Assembly (NCBI RefSeq): GCF_900116855.1
Contig: NZ_UETD01000002.1
Span: forward strand, 213,729 to 277,728
Direction: 5' to 3'
From: Ruminococcus flavefaciens
GTDB taxonomy: Bacteria > Bacillota > Clostridia > Oscillospirales > Ruminococcaceae
Length of the DNA stretch: 64,000 nucleotides
Shown: positions 1-9,397 of the stretch, piece by piece
Position numbering within the stretch: position 1 is the stretch's first letter
Layout of the letters: each line of letters starts with the position of its first letter
Position numbers and translations under genes: made by a program
Notes under the pieces: generated by a model
What the model saw: the letters and a program-made list of their open reading frames with translations, nothing else
What the model was told of the DNA's origin: nothing
Databases searched by the model: none

Positions 1-311
1 ACAACTGCGCTATCGCAGCTGCTGATTTCAAATCAGACGACATAAGGCTTGTGGCACCTCAGGCTGCCGACGAGCTTCTCGGCATAACAGATGTTGATGC
101 TTCCTTTGTCATATACAAGACAGGAAGCACAGTAAATATATCCGCAAGATCTCTCGGCGCTCTCAATGTTCAGGTCATTATGGAACAGCTTGGCGGCGGA
201 GGTCATCAGACTATGGCGGCTACTCAACTCGAAGGAACTACCGTAGAGGACGCAGTAAAGGCTCTGATCTACGCCATCGACGACTGCCGCAAGAACGCTT
301 CGGAACAATAA
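1..311 (+). CDS. gdpP: GdpP-type DHH/DHHA1 cyclic-di-AMP phosphodiesterase, C-terminal end
   Basis: Only the last 102 codons are in the window; the frame runs from base 3. The segment is a DHHA1 domain, with the substrate-binding GGGGH motif followed by a short helix to the stop. GdpP is a membrane protein that hydrolyses c-di-AMP through its DHH/DHHA1 domains. The assignment rests on the DHHA1 signature and on the position just upstream of rplI and dnaB, the same order as in Bacillus (yybT-rplI-dnaC). The PAS, GGDEF and DHH parts lie upstream, so another DHH-family phosphoesterase cannot be excluded from this fragment alone. Confidence 0.8.
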   Translation, partial: NCAIAAADFKSDDIRLVAPQAADELLGITDVDASFVIYKTGSTVNISARSLGALNVQVIMEQLGGGGHQTMAATQLEGTTVEDAVKALIYAIDDCRKNASEQ

Positions 312-333
312 TCAATGAAAGGTCGGAATAAAT

Positions 334-780
334 ATGAAGGTAATTTTCTTAAAGGACGTTAAAGGCTCAGGCAAAAAGGGCGAATTAAAGAACGTTGCAG
401 ATGGATACGCCCGCAATATGCTCCTCCCCAAGGGACTTGCTGTTGAGGCTACTCCCGAGAATATGAACAAGCTGGAAGGAGCACAGGCTTCCGCACAGCA
501 CAAGATCGATGTTGACATCCAGAATGCCAAGGATGCTGCTGCAAAGCTCAAGGGCAAGAAGATCAACATAAAGGCTAAAGCCGGTTCAAACGGCAAGCTT
601 TTCGGCTCTGTTACAGGCGCCAACGTTGCAGATGCCATCGCTGAGCAGGTCGGCGTGACCGTTGACAAGAAGAAGGTCTCTCTCAGCACTGATATCAAGA
701 ACTTCGGCTCGTATACTGCTACTATCAAGCTGTACAACGGTATCTCCGAGACAATTGATGTGGAAGTTATCGAAGGCTGA
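334..780 (+). CDS. rplI: 50S ribosomal protein L9
   Basis: This 148-residue protein is the normal length for bL9. The N-terminal domain (about residues 1-50) carries the family pattern [17 protein letters not shown] and [13 protein letters not shown] long charged connecting helix (about 50-75) leads to the C-terminal rRNA-binding domain. L9 binds 23S rRNA near the base of the L1 stalk and helps keep the reading frame. The gene starts 22 bases after gdpP and ends 3 bases before dnaB, so the three are probably co-transcribed. An AAAGGTCGG stretch serves as ribosome-binding site. Confidence 0.97.
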   Translation: MKVIFLKDVKGSGKKGELKNVADGYARNMLLPKGLAVEATPENMNKLEGAQASAQHKIDVDIQNAKDAAAKLKGKKINIKAKAGSNGKLFGSVTGANVADAIAEQVGVTVDKKKVSLSTDIKNFGSYTATIKLYNGISETIDVEVIEG

Positions 781-783
781 TCG

Positions 784-2148
784 GTGAATAATATGGATGA
801 AAATGATATCCTGCTCTCCGCCCGCGAACTGCCGCACAGTATCGAGGCGGAGCAGTCCGTTTTAGGAGCCATAATCGCTGATCCTTCAGTGCTCTCCGAC
901 GTACTCGAGCTCATTAAGCCCGAGTATTTCTATAATGATCAGCACAAGGCACTGTACTCCATTATGCTGCAAATGAACTCCATGAGCCTCCCCGTTGATA
1001 TAGTTACGGTGCTCAACGAAGCTGAAAAGCAGCATATATTTGAAAGCCCTGCCGAGGGAAGACGTTATCTTGCCGAGATAGGCAATATGCTCCCCTCCAC
1101 TGCGAATATCGAGAGCTACTGCAAGATCGTTGCAGATAAGTACTTCCTGAGGAGTCTCAGCTACGTTGCGAGGACAATTCTCGAAGAAGTGCAGTCCGGC
1201 GAGCAGAATGCCCAGCTTCTTCTGGACTCTGCCGAGCAGAAGATTTACGATATCAGACAGGGACGCGATGTACGCGGTCTTGTTCCCCTCTCTGAGGCGA
1301 TCGCCGAGGCTTATGACAGACTCGGAAAAATATCAGGTCCCGATAAGGACAAGTATGTGGGTGCAAGAACGGGCTTCACTCTTCTCGACTCCATCACATC
1401 TGGTCTTAACAAGTCGGATCTGATAATCATAGCTGCCCGACCGGGTATGGGAAAGACCTCCTTTGCCATGAATATCGCTACGAACGTAGCAAGACGCGCT
1501 GAAAAAGAAGTCGTAACCTTTAACCTGGAAATGTCAAAGGAGCAGCTGGCTACGAGAATACTCTCCACAGAGGCTCTCGTTGAGTCAAATACCCTCAGAA
1601 ACGGAAGAATATCAGGAGATGACTGGGTAAAGCTTGCTACAAGTGCCGGATACCTCAGCTCCCTCCCCCTCTATATCGACGATACGGCAAGCATGACAGT
1701 TCAGCAGATGAAAGCAAAGCTGAGACGAACAAAAAATCTCGGTCTTGTCATCATTGACTACCTCCAGCTCATGGAGTCTACCTCACGCTCGGATAACCGT
1801 GTTACCGTTATCAGTGAGATCACACGTCAGCTGAAAGTCATGGCAAAGGAACTGAATGTCCCCGTTATCCTTCTCTCTCAGCTCTCCCGTGCTGTTGAAA
1901 GCAGAACAGATAAGCGTCCCATGCTCTCCGACCTGCGTGAATCAGGTTCTATCGAGCAGGACGCTGATATCGTACTTTTCCTCTACCGAGAGGCTTATTA
2001 TAATAAGGAAAGCCAAAGGCAGAATATCTCGGAATGTATCGTGGCAAAGAACCGTCACGGTGAAACGGGTACTGTCGAACTCATCTGGGACGGTCAGTAT
2101 ACAAGATTTTCAAATCCTGATTACGAAACTCCTCCCGAAAACGTCTGA
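784..2148 (+). CDS. dnaB: Replicative DNA helicase DnaB
   Basis: The 454-residue protein has the DnaB N-terminal helical domain (about 15-120, including PHSIEAEQSVLGA) and a RecA-like helicase domain from about 190. Walker A is ARPGMGKTSF (about 217-226), and a later block reads VIIDYLQLM. DnaB is the hexameric 5'-3' helicase that unwinds the replication fork. A GTG start at 784 is chosen, 3 bases after rplI; an in-frame ATG at 793 is a possible alternative. The likely loader system (DnaD- and DnaI-like proteins) is encoded at 54929-56882. Confidence 0.97.
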   Translation: MNNMDENDILLSARELPHSIEAEQSVLGAIIADPSVLSDVLELIKPEYFYNDQHKALYSIMLQMNSMSLPVDIVTVLNEAEKQHIFESPAEGRRYLAEIGNMLPSTANIESYCKIVADKYFLRSLSYVARTILEEVQSGEQNAQLLLDSAEQKIYDIRQGRDVRGLVPLSEAIAEAYDRLGKISGPDKDKYVGARTGFTLLDSITSGLNKSDLIIIAARPGMGKTSFAMNIATNVARRAEKEVVTFNLEMSKEQLATRILSTEALVESNTLRNGRISGDDWVKLATSAGYLSSLPLYIDDTASMTVQQMKAKLRRTKNLGLVIIDYLQLMESTSRSDNRVTVISEITRQLKVMAKELNVPVILLSQLSRAVESRTDKRPMLSDLRESGSIEQDADIVLFLYREAYYNKESQRQNISECIVAKNRHGETGTVELIWDGQYTRFSNPDYETPPENV

Positions 2149-2150
2149 TC

Positions 2151-3485
2151 ATGTTAACCAAGGTTTACAAGTTTATATGTGAAAATAATATGCTCACCTG
2201 CGGTGACACTGTTGTCTGCGGACTGTCGGGAGGCGCTGACAGCGTTGCCCTGCTTCTGTCACTGTATCAGCTGAGAGAAAAGCTTGGCATAAAAGTTGAA
2301 GCGCTCCATGTCAACCACTGCATAAGGGGCGACGAGAGCGACAGGGACGAAGAATTCTGCCGCGATTTGTGCAAAAGGCTTGATATAGCTTTTACTGCTG
2401 TAAGATGTGATGTTATCCGACAATCCGATATATGGCAGAAGTCCACGGAGGAGACAGCAAGGATAATGCGCTATGATGAGTTTTCAAAGTGCTCCGAGGG
2501 CAAAAAGCTTGCCACTGCTCACAATGCCAATGATAATCTTGAAACTGTCATCCTTAATCTTTGCCGTGGAACGGGTATAAAGGGGCTTGCAGGGATCCCA
2601 TGCATCCGTGGGAATATCATAAGGCCGCTTCTTACCGTCACTCGTGCTGAGATAGAAGAATTTCTCAGAATATCTGGACAGAACTATGTTACGGACAGTA
2701 CCAATCTCTCCAATGACTACACCCGCAACAAGATCAGACATAAGATAATCCCTATGCTGGAGGAGATCAACAGCTCTGTTATAGCTACCTCTGTTAACAG
2801 TATAAATACTGTCAGAGAGGAAAATGCTCTTATCGAAGCCGATACTGACCGTGCAATGGCTGAATGCAGGAAGAAAAATGCACTTATTGGTCTGAACGGC
2901 TATCCCGCTGTTATCAGAAAGCGCTGTATCTCCCGTCTGCTTTCCGAAAACAGCCTTCCCTACTCCCATCAGAGACTGGAGGAAGCCGATACCATCCTCG
3001 CAGGCGGCGGGAAGCTCAATATTTCAGGAAAAACCTACCTTGTGGGCGAAGGAGGTTCACTAAGTCTTCAGGTCATTGATGCCCCTGCGGAAATAGTTGT
3101 GGAACAGGCTCTGGAGCTTGGTGATAACATAATATGTGACAATTGCACTGTCAGATGCGAATTGTTAGAATGTGATAATTTGAAGAAAATTGAAACTGTT
3201 CACAAAAAATCCACATTTTATCTTATTGATTATGATAAAATAAGAGGAAGGCTTATTGTGCGTACAAGAAAGTACGGCGACAAAATAAGACTTAAAGGAA
3301 GAAGCTTTACTTCTTCCGTGAAAAAGCTTATCAATGAAAATATCCCGTCCGATAAACGTAACGGGCTTCTCTTTATTGAAGATGAAGAAGGGACTATTCT
3401 CGCTGAAAGGCTTGGTATAGCTGACAGAACAGCTCCCGATGATAATACAACGGGATTTCTGAAAATTTCATTTATACGATCATAA
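2151..3485 (+). CDS. tilS: tRNA(Ile)-lysidine synthase TilS
   Basis: The 444-residue protein has the PP-loop ATP pyrophosphatase motif SGGADS near residue 26, followed by [11 protein letters not shown] and the central helical region. It includes the TilS C-terminal domain (about 350-444, GDKIRLKGR). TilS attaches lysine to C34 of tRNA-Ile(CAU) so that it reads AUA, an essential function. The ATG lies 2 bases after the dnaB stop. In Bacillus an hprT gene normally separates tilS from ftsH; here ftsH follows directly after 17 bases. Confidence 0.95.
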   Translation: MLTKVYKFICENNMLTCGDTVVCGLSGGADSVALLLSLYQLREKLGIKVEALHVNHCIRGDESDRDEEFCRDLCKRLDIAFTAVRCDVIRQSDIWQKSTEETARIMRYDEFSKCSEGKKLATAHNANDNLETVILNLCRGTGIKGLAGIPCIRGNIIRPLLTVTRAEIEEFLRISGQNYVTDSTNLSNDYTRNKIRHKIIPMLEEINSSVIATSVNSINTVREENALIEADTDRAMAECRKKNALIGLNGYPAVIRKRCISRLLSENSLPYSHQRLEEADTILAGGGKLNISGKTYLVGEGGSLSLQVIDAPAEIVVEQALELGDNIICDNCTVRCELLECDNLKKIETVHKKSTFYLIDYDKIRGRLIVRTRKYGDKIRLKGRSFTSSVKKLINENIPSDKRNGLLFIEDEEGTILAERLGIADRTAPDDNTTGFLKISFIRS

Positions 3486-3502
3486 AGAATGGAGAGGATA
3501 AT

Positions 3503-5410
3503 TTGACACCAAAGAAAAGCAAAGGTCTGATCACCTACCTGCTGCTTATCGTGATCGCAGTATTCTGTCTCGTATTTATAAGTTCAAGACTGAATGCTGA
3601 CGCTGAAAAAACTGAATACACAACAGTTATCAGCTATTTCGACCAAAAAAAGGTCTCTGAGTACACTCTTGATCTGGGTACGGGAGACCTCACCTACAAG
3701 CTTCAGGGAGATGATGCGGAAAAGCATTATACCGTTCCTAACGTTAATATCTTCCTCGAAGATACTGAAAACTATCGTCAGGAGTATAACAAGGCAAACC
3801 CGGACGCTCCCCTTGTTCAGGATTATATCAAGATCACTGACAGAACATGGCTCTATTCTCTTATCCCTGTTCTGCTGACTATAATCCTCGGAATCGCTAT
3901 CCTCTACTTTATGATGAAGCAGAGCGGCGGCGGCGGCAAGTATACTACATTCGGCAAAGCAAACCTCAAAAACGGTGCAAGTGCAAGAAAGGCTACCTTC
4001 AAGGACGTTGCCGGTGCCGATGAGGAAAAGCAGGAGCTCGTTGAGATAGTTGACTACCTCAAAAATCCTAAAAAATACACTGAGCTGGGTGCTAAGGTGC
4101 CAAAGGGTGTTCTCCTTCTCGGCCCTCCCGGAACAGGTAAGACCCTTCTCGCCCGTGCAGTTGCAGGTGAGGCAGGCTGTCCGTTCTTCCCTATCTCGGG
4201 TTCAGACTTCGTTGAAATGTTCGTCGGAGTCGGTGCATCGAGAGTAAGAGACCTCTTTGAACAGGCTAAGAAGCACGCCCCTGCCATAATTTTCATCGAT
4301 GAGATCGATGCTGTCGGACGTCACAGAGGCGCAGGTCTCGGCGGCGGACACGATGAACGTGAACAGACACTTAACCAGCTCCTCGTTGAAATGGACGGTT
4401 TTACCGGCAACGAAAGCGTTATCGTTATCGCTGCTACAAACAGACGTGATATCCTCGACCCTGCCCTCCTCAGACCCGGTAGATTTGACAGACAGATCGT
4501 TGTCGGCTATCCCGATGTAAAGGGCCGTGAGGAGATTCTGAGAGTCCACGCAAAGAACAAGCCCCTTGGTCCCGATGTTGATATCAAGCGTATCGCAAGA
4601 ACAACTCAGGGCTTCACAGGTGCTGACCTTGAAAACGTACTCAATGAAGCTGCGCTCCTTGCAGCAAGAAATGAACGCCGCGCTATCACAGAGGCTGATA
4701 TCGAGGAAGCAACTCTCAAGGTAATCGCAGGTCCCGAAAAGAAATCAAGGATAGTAACAGAGCACGACAGAAAGGTTACTGCTTATCACGAAGCAGGTCA
4801 CGCCGTTGCTTCCTATAACCTCCCCACACAGGATAAAGTTCATCAGGTTACTATAATCCAGAGAGGTATGGCAGCAGGTCTTACAATTTATCGCCCCGAT
4901 ACTGATGATCAGCACGTTTCGCGCAATCAGATGCGTGAGCGCATAATCTCTCTGTTGGGTGGTCGCTGTGCTGAGGAGATATTCCTCGATGATATCTGCA
5001 CAGGTGCTTCAAATGATATCGAGAGAGCTACTGCTACTGCAAGAAACATGGTAACAAAATACGGCTTCTCTTCAAAGCTCGGTACAGTTACCTACGGTTC
5101 AGACAACGATGAGGTCTTCCTTGGCAAGGACTACGGTCATACCAAGAATTACAGCGAATCTGTTGCTGCTCAGATCGATGAGGAAGTTCGTTCTATCATT
5201 GAGAAGGCTTACAGCGACTGTGTCGAGATCCTCAGAGCAAATGCTGACAAGATGCATTTCCTCGCCAAGTATCTTCTCAAATATGAAAAGATCGACGGTG
5301 ATGACTTCGAGAAGCTCATGAAAGGTGAGATCAGCGAAGACGTCCTGTCAGATGATGAAGTAGGCGCTCCTCTTGGATTCGGAGATACTCCCGAACCCGA
5401 ACTCAACTGA
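3503..5410 (+). CDS. ftsH: ATP-dependent zinc metalloprotease FtsH
   Basis: The 635-residue membrane protease starts at a TTG with GGAGAGG 5 bases upstream. It has a first membrane helix (about 9-28), an extracytoplasmic domain, a second helix (about 117-138), an AAA+ domain with Walker A GPPGTGKT (about 207-214) and FIDEIDAVG, and an M41 protease domain with the zinc motif HEAGH (about 428-432). FtsH degrades membrane and short-lived regulatory proteins. The C-terminal tail is short and acidic. A strong intrinsic terminator follows directly, so this gene ends the operon. Confidence 0.97.
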   Translation: MTPKKSKGLITYLLLIVIAVFCLVFISSRLNADAEKTEYTTVISYFDQKKVSEYTLDLGTGDLTYKLQGDDAEKHYTVPNVNIFLEDTENYRQEYNKANPDAPLVQDYIKITDRTWLYSLIPVLLTIILGIAILYFMMKQSGGGGKYTTFGKANLKNGASARKATFKDVAGADEEKQELVEIVDYLKNPKKYTELGAKVPKGVLLLGPPGTGKTLLARAVAGEAGCPFFPISGSDFVEMFVGVGASRVRDLFEQAKKHAPAIIFIDEIDAVGRHRGAGLGGGHDEREQTLNQLLVEMDGFTGNESVIVIAATNRRDILDPALLRPGRFDRQIVVGYPDVKGREEILRVHAKNKPLGPDVDIKRIARTTQGFTGADLENVLNEAALLAARNERRAITEADIEEATLKVIAGPEKKSRIVTEHDRKVTAYHEAGHAVASYNLPTQDKVHQVTIIQRGMAAGLTIYRPDTDDQHVSRNQMRERIISLLGGRCAEEIFLDDICTGASNDIERATATARNMVTKYGFSSKLGTVTYGSDNDEVFLGKDYGHTKNYSESVAAQIDEEVRSIIEKAYSDCVEILRANADKMHFLAKYLLKYEKIDGDDFEKLMKGEISEDVLSDDEVGAPLGFGDTPEPELN

Positions 5411-5417
5411 TAATGTA

Positions 5418-5450
5418 AAATCCCGAAGAGCTTATCTTCGGGATTTTTTT
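5418..5450 (+). terminator. Intrinsic terminator after ftsH
   Basis: A perfect 12-bp stem (AAATCCCGAAGA at 5418-5429 with TCTTCGGGATTT at 5435-5446) closes a 5-nt loop and runs into a T tract ending at 5450. It separates the ftsH operon from the FHA-SEDS-PBP operon. Confidence 0.93.
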
Positions 5451-5544
5451 GCAGCTTCTTTTCGTAAATATTCATCAGACATTTTTATATGTGAGCTATC
5501 AACGGCTGTTTTGCGGCATAAATTGCTGTTTGATGCCGCGCATC

Positions 5545-5573
5545 TTGCTATTTTTTTACTTGTATGTTATAAT
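5545..5573 (+). promoter_or_regulatory. Sigma-A-type promoter of the FHA-SEDS-PBP operon
   Basis: TTGCTA (5545-5550), a 17-bp spacer and TATAAT (5568-5573), with an extended -10 TG at 5565-5566. It lies 31 bases before the TTG start of the FHA gene. Confidence 0.85.
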
Positions 5574-5604
5574 ATAAAAAGCATTTTTACACGGAGGTGT
5601 TTTT

Positions 5605-6024
5605 TTGGAATCCCTTGATCTCATATTTTGTGCTGTTGCAGCTGCTGCACTGGATATATGTATCTTTGTGCTCATCATAACAGCTTACCGCGAGAAAAGG
5701 TCAACAAAAAAGAACTGGCGTCAGATATCAAACGATATGGAGCTTGCCGAGCAGGACAAGTCCTATGAGCTTGGCTGTGATGAGGTGCTTATCGGCAGAC
5801 ACGCCTCAGCTGATATAAGGCTCCCTGACCTTTCGGTCTCAAGATACCATGCAATGCTCACTGTTGTAAACGGCGTCTGGACTATAAAGGATATAGGTTC
5901 TAAATCAGGTATTTTCGTAAACGGTGAGCTTACCCGCGAAGCTGTTCTTCATGAAAACGATATAATAAAGCTTGGCAACCGCCGGCTTCTCTTCAGAAAA
6001 AGGAGGGACAGCCGTGTACGCTAA
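5605..6024 (+). CDS. Membrane-anchored FHA-domain protein
   Basis: The start is TTG at 5605, supported by GGAGGTG at 5593-5599. The 139-residue product has one N-terminal membrane helix (about 3-26), a short basic linker, and a C-terminal FHA domain (about 55-135) with the phosphothreonine-binding pattern GRHASADI, S-R-Y-H, and GSKSGIFVNG. FHA domains bind phosphothreonine peptides, so this protein probably recruits a phosphorylated partner to the membrane. It overlaps a SEDS gene and is followed by a PBP gene, an arrangement like the actinobacterial fhaB-rodA-pbpA cluster. No Ser/Thr kinase gene is present in the window. Confidence 0.88.
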   Translation: MESLDLIFCAVAAAALDICIFVLIITAYREKRSTKKNWRQISNDMELAEQDKSYELGCDEVLIGRHASADIRLPDLSVSRYHAMLTVVNGVWTIKDIGSKSGIFVNGELTREAVLHENDIIKLGNRRLLFRKRRDSRVR

Positions 6025-7306
6025 TCCGATCGCTTATGTTTTCTCATGTATTTTTGTACTGATCGCACATTCTGCCATGCTCTGCAATATCTGGTTCAAC
6101 GGTAAATTCGATGAGCCCCGTGATATTGCCGTTCTGGGGGCGGCTGTCATTATTCTCGATATCGCATATTTTGTGGTGATACTTGCTTTCAAGCAGATAT
6201 CCTACGTTCTTGACTTCCTGCTGATACTTGTGCTGGGGATGAGTATCATATTCCAATCCTGCTTTGGCAAGGTGGGATTTGACGTAAAACACTACATAAC
6301 CTGCATCGTCTGTCTTGCAGCTTGTAAAGCAGGATATATACTCTGCCGCGACCATAAGCTGCTTCAGGACAAAAAGCCGTACATTTACGGTGCTATCGGA
6401 GTCATGGTACTTATAACCCTTGTATTCACCAGCGCCGAGAATATGTGGATAGAGATCGGTTCATTTACATTACAGCCCTCTGAGTTTATCAAACCGCTGT
6501 TCGTGCTCGCCTGTGCGACCTCTATCGCAGACCAGCAGAAAAAGCACAAGATACTTATATTCAATGTAGTCTACGAGAATATTGCTCTGTTCTGCATAAT
6601 GGCTGTTATCTGTCTTGTGCAGGTCAAATCACACGACTACGGAAGCCTTCCCACCTTCCTCAGCATTTATGCAGTAGGTTTTCTGCTCAGGATATGCTAC
6701 CCAAAGGCTAAATTCTCCAAGAAAAAGCTTTTTGCAGTCATTGCCGTACTTGTTGTATTCGTTCTCATAGGTCTGAAGTATGCTCCCGACTACGTTCAGC
6801 ACAGACTCCACGTTGATATCTGGAGCGACAAAACAGGTGACGGCTATCAGCAGTCACAGGCACTTATCGGTATCGCTAACGGAGGCTGGTTCGGTGTAGG
6901 TCCCGGAAAGGGTTTCCTATGCCATGTATTCGCGTTTGATAATGATATTGTATTTGCCACTATCAGTGAGGAATGGGGACTAATGTTCGCACTCATGATG
7001 GTGCTGACCATAATCATAATCACTGCTATCCCCCTTGTTAACCCTGCACGTTCATATTTTCACGGTACAATGTCTGCCTGCGTCTGTGCAGCCTTCATTG
7101 TACAGATGGCTCTCAATATTTTTGGTTCGTGCAACCTTATCCCTTTCACCGGTGTAACTATCCCCTTCATATCCACGGGAGGAAGCTCTCTGATGGTAAG
7201 CGGTCTTATGATCGGTATGCTCATGGCAGGTCAGTCCCCTGTTTTCAAGGAACATAAACAGAAGAAACAGGAAGACTCCGAGCCGGCATGGAGGTGGAAA
7301 GAATGA
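6014..7306 (+). CDS. SEDS-family peptidoglycan glycosyltransferase (RodA/FtsW/SpoVE)
   Basis: A GTG start at 6014 is chosen because AGGAGGG (6001-6007) sits 6 bases upstream; an in-frame ATG at 5972 lies deep inside the FHA gene and lacks such a site. The 430-residue protein has about ten hydrophobic segments and ends with the SEDS pattern PFISTGGSSLMVSGL. SEDS proteins polymerise lipid II with a partner class B PBP, here the next gene, whose ATG overlaps this stop as ATGA. Whether it acts in elongation or division cannot be read from the sequence. Confidence 0.92.
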   Translation: MYANPIAYVFSCIFVLIAHSAMLCNIWFNGKFDEPRDIAVLGAAVIILDIAYFVVILAFKQISYVLDFLLILVLGMSIIFQSCFGKVGFDVKHYITCIVCLAACKAGYILCRDHKLLQDKKPYIYGAIGVMVLITLVFTSAENMWIEIGSFTLQPSEFIKPLFVLACATSIADQQKKHKILIFNVVYENIALFCIMAVICLVQVKSHDYGSLPTFLSIYAVGFLLRICYPKAKFSKKKLFAVIAVLVVFVLIGLKYAPDYVQHRLHVDIWSDKTGDGYQQSQALIGIANGGWFGVGPGKGFLCHVFAFDNDIVFATISEEWGLMFALMMVLTIIIITAIPLVNPARSYFHGTMSACVCAAFIVQMALNIFGSCNLIPFTGVTIPFISTGGSSLMVSGLMIGMLMAGQSPVFKEHKQKKQEDSEPAWRWKE

Positions 7307-8664
7307 AAAGTATAAAACGAACACAAAGGATCACAAGCCTTGTAATACTCCTTTTTATCCTCGGAATGGCTGTGCTCGTCTTCAAGCTTGTACATGAATC
7401 ATCTTTCTATATGATGAACTCGGACAAGCATGAGCTTGGCTTCGTCTATGACAGAACAGGCGATGTACTGTTTGACGGTACGGGTGAAGGCTCTTACCCG
7501 GACAATTATTTCCTCGATGTGGGAAATATCATCGGTGACGACTCTGGTCAGATGAACAATACTCTCGTCGCAAATAATATCGAAAAGCTCAATAACTACA
7601 GCTTCTCAAACGGACTTATCCAAGACGGCGGAAAGGCTGCCATTTACACTACACTTGACCACGCCGCAAACCGTGCGGTCTACAATGCATTCGGTTATCA
7701 GGACGGCTGTGTTTGTGCGTATAACTATAAAACGGGAGAAATGCTTGTTTGCGCAAGTATCCCGTCACTTGACGTCACAAAGGGCTATGACAACATAGGA
7801 AGCTTCCGCCCCGGTACACTCTTATCCAAACCAATGTCCGGGACTGTTCCGGGCTCTACTCAGAAGGTCTCAACTGTCATTACCGCTCTGGAGATAATGG
7901 GCTCAAGCAACCTATACGCAAAGAGCTACAACTGCTCGGGCAAATATATCAACAGAACAGGCGACAGCATCGACTGTCATAACATTTACGGTCACGGTAC
8001 CCAGAATATTCAGGAAGCCTTTGAAAACAGCTGTAACCCGTTCTTTGCACAGCTCATTGAGGACGATGAAATGCCTCTCGACAGAGTTATGAAACAGTAC
8101 GAAAAAATGGGATATGTTCTCAACGGAGGCGAGCCCCAATTCTATGAAATTGACGGTATACAGTGCGCCACTGCATCAACTACTCTCGAGGACAAGTACC
8201 AGTTCAAGACTCAGTGGGGCTGTATCGGTCAGGGTGATACCCTTGTAAGCCCTATGCAGCTCATGATGTGGGAGAGCGCTATCGCCAATGAATCAGGCAA
8301 AATGACCATGCCCTACTTCATCGACCATGTGACTGATGTAAAGGGACATATCAGAGACAAAGCAAAAACACGATACAGTGACAAGCTCTTCTCAGAGAGC
8401 ACTGCATCTGCCGCAAAACAGATACTCCTCACTAATGGTGCAGATAAGTACAGCTATTCCATAGTCGGCTACAATGTTGGCGTAAAGAGCGGTACTGCTC
8501 AGGTAGATGAAGGAGCTCATGAGAATTCCCTGCTGGTCGGCTTCGTAGATGATCCTTCCTTCCCCATCGCCTTCTGTATTCTCATTGAGAACAAGGACAG
8601 CGGATATCTAACCACTGAACAGGTAGCACAGGTGCTTCTTGATAATTTAAAAAACAATAATTGA
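7303..8664 (+). CDS. Class B penicillin-binding protein (PbpA-like transpeptidase)
   Basis: The ATG at 7303 is preferred over an in-frame ATG at 7288 because GGAGGTGG (7290-7297) precedes it; it overlaps the SEDS stop. The 453-residue product has one N-terminal membrane helix (about 11-28) and a transpeptidase domain with S185-T-Q-K188, S243-C-N245 and K395-S-G-T. It cross-links peptidoglycan and should pair with the upstream SEDS protein. It is short for a class B PBP, with a small N-terminal module, like mycobacterial PbpA. Confidence 0.92.
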   Translation: MKSIKRTQRITSLVILLFILGMAVLVFKLVHESSFYMMNSDKHELGFVYDRTGDVLFDGTGEGSYPDNYFLDVGNIIGDDSGQMNNTLVANNIEKLNNYSFSNGLIQDGGKAAIYTTLDHAANRAVYNAFGYQDGCVCAYNYKTGEMLVCASIPSLDVTKGYDNIGSFRPGTLLSKPMSGTVPGSTQKVSTVITALEIMGSSNLYAKSYNCSGKYINRTGDSIDCHNIYGHGTQNIQEAFENSCNPFFAQLIEDDEMPLDRVMKQYEKMGYVLNGGEPQFYEIDGIQCATASTTLEDKYQFKTQWGCIGQGDTLVSPMQLMMWESAIANESGKMTMPYFIDHVTDVKGHIRDKAKTRYSDKLFSESTASAAKQILLTNGADKYSYSIVGYNVGVKSGTAQVDEGAHENSLLVGFVDDPSFPIAFCILIENKDSGYLTTEQVAQVLLDNLKNNN

Positions 8665-8726
8665 TGTCAGTTTAAACAAATAAAAGATTTCTCTTTGTGC
8701 ATTTAAACGAATTTAACAAAAATATC

Positions 8727-8755
8727 TTGTAAAAGCTATTATATTATGGTATAAT
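8727..8755 (+). promoter_or_regulatory. Sigma-A-type promoter of hpf
   Basis: TTGTAA (8727-8732), a 17-bp spacer and TATAAT (8750-8755), with an extended -10 TG at 8747-8748. The predicted leader is about 45 nt. Confidence 0.88.
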
Positions 8756-8771
8756 ATAACCATAAACTTAT

Positions 8772-8789
8772 GCTATGTTTGTACATAGC
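8772..8789 (+). promoter_or_regulatory. Hairpin in the hpf leader just before the ribosome-binding site
   Basis: A perfect 7-bp stem, GCTATGT (8772-8778) with ACATAGC (8783-8789), closes a 4-nt loop and ends 3 bases before AAAGGAGG. It may shape access to the ribosome-binding site or act as an operator. No protein or ligand can be assigned. Confidence 0.4.
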
Positions 8790-8805
8790 TTAAAGGAGGA
8801 CTAAT

Positions 8806-9333
8806 ATGAAAACTACCATCACAGCAAAAAAAATGCAGATCCCGACTAACTTTACTGAATACGCTGAGAAAAGGATCGATACCCGACTCGGAAAATTCTT
8901 TGGCGATGATGCTGACGCTAAGATCGTTATATCCGAGATCAGAAACCAGATCATTCTTGAGCTTACTGTTAAATACAACAGCATTATTTTCCGTGCAGAG
9001 CGTACAGCTGAAGATAAGTATGTAGCTCTTGACGATGCTATCGATAAGATCATCAGACAGATCAGAAAGAACAAGACCAAGGTCGAGAAGAAGCTGAAGG
9101 ATACAGCTTTCAAGGAGGCTTTCGCTTATCCCGTTCCCGAGTCTGTTGATTACGAAGTAATCAAGCACAAGAAGTTCAAGATGAGACCCATGGATATCGA
9201 TGAGGCTATCCTCCAGATGAATATGCTGGATCACGAGTTCTTCATGTTCACCAATGCAGAGACAGGTCTTATAAATGTTGTTTATAAGCGTGCAGACGGT
9301 AATTATGCAGTTCTCGAACCTGATAACGACTAA
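8806..9333 (+). CDS. hpf: Ribosome hibernation promoting factor, long form (HPF/RaiA)
   Basis: The 175-residue product has an N-terminal S30AE/HPF fold (about 1-105) and the C-terminal dimerisation domain of long HPF (about 118-175, including EVIKHKKFKMRPMDIDEAI). Long HPF inactivates 70S ribosomes as 100S dimers in stationary phase or stress. It has its own promoter and a consensus AAAGGAGG site 8 bases upstream of ATG. A hairpin terminator follows, so it is probably expressed mainly alone. Confidence 0.94.
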   Translation: MKTTITAKKMQIPTNFTEYAEKRIDTRLGKFFGDDADAKIVISEIRNQIILELTVKYNSIIFRAERTAEDKYVALDDAIDKIIRQIRKNKTKVEKKLKDTAFKEAFAYPVPESVDYEVIKHKKFKMRPMDIDEAILQMNMLDHEFFMFTNAETGLINVVYKRADGNYAVLEPDND

Positions 9334-9343
9334 ATCACAGTGA

Positions 9344-9379
9344 CAATATGCGGGGCTTTGCGTCCCGCATATTGATTTT
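9344..9379 (+). terminator. Terminator-like hairpin after hpf
   Basis: A perfect 11-bp stem, CAATATGCGGG (9344-9354) with CCCGCATATTG (9364-9374), is followed by ATTTTA. The T tract is short, so read-through into the LUD gene is possible. Confidence 0.7.
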
Positions 9380-9397
9380 ATAAAAGGAGTGCTAAAA

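Noticed and set aside
312..914. 200-codon open frame on the minus strand
   Set aside because: It is antisense to rplI and the start of dnaB; Ser-rich composition is typical of a shadow frame.
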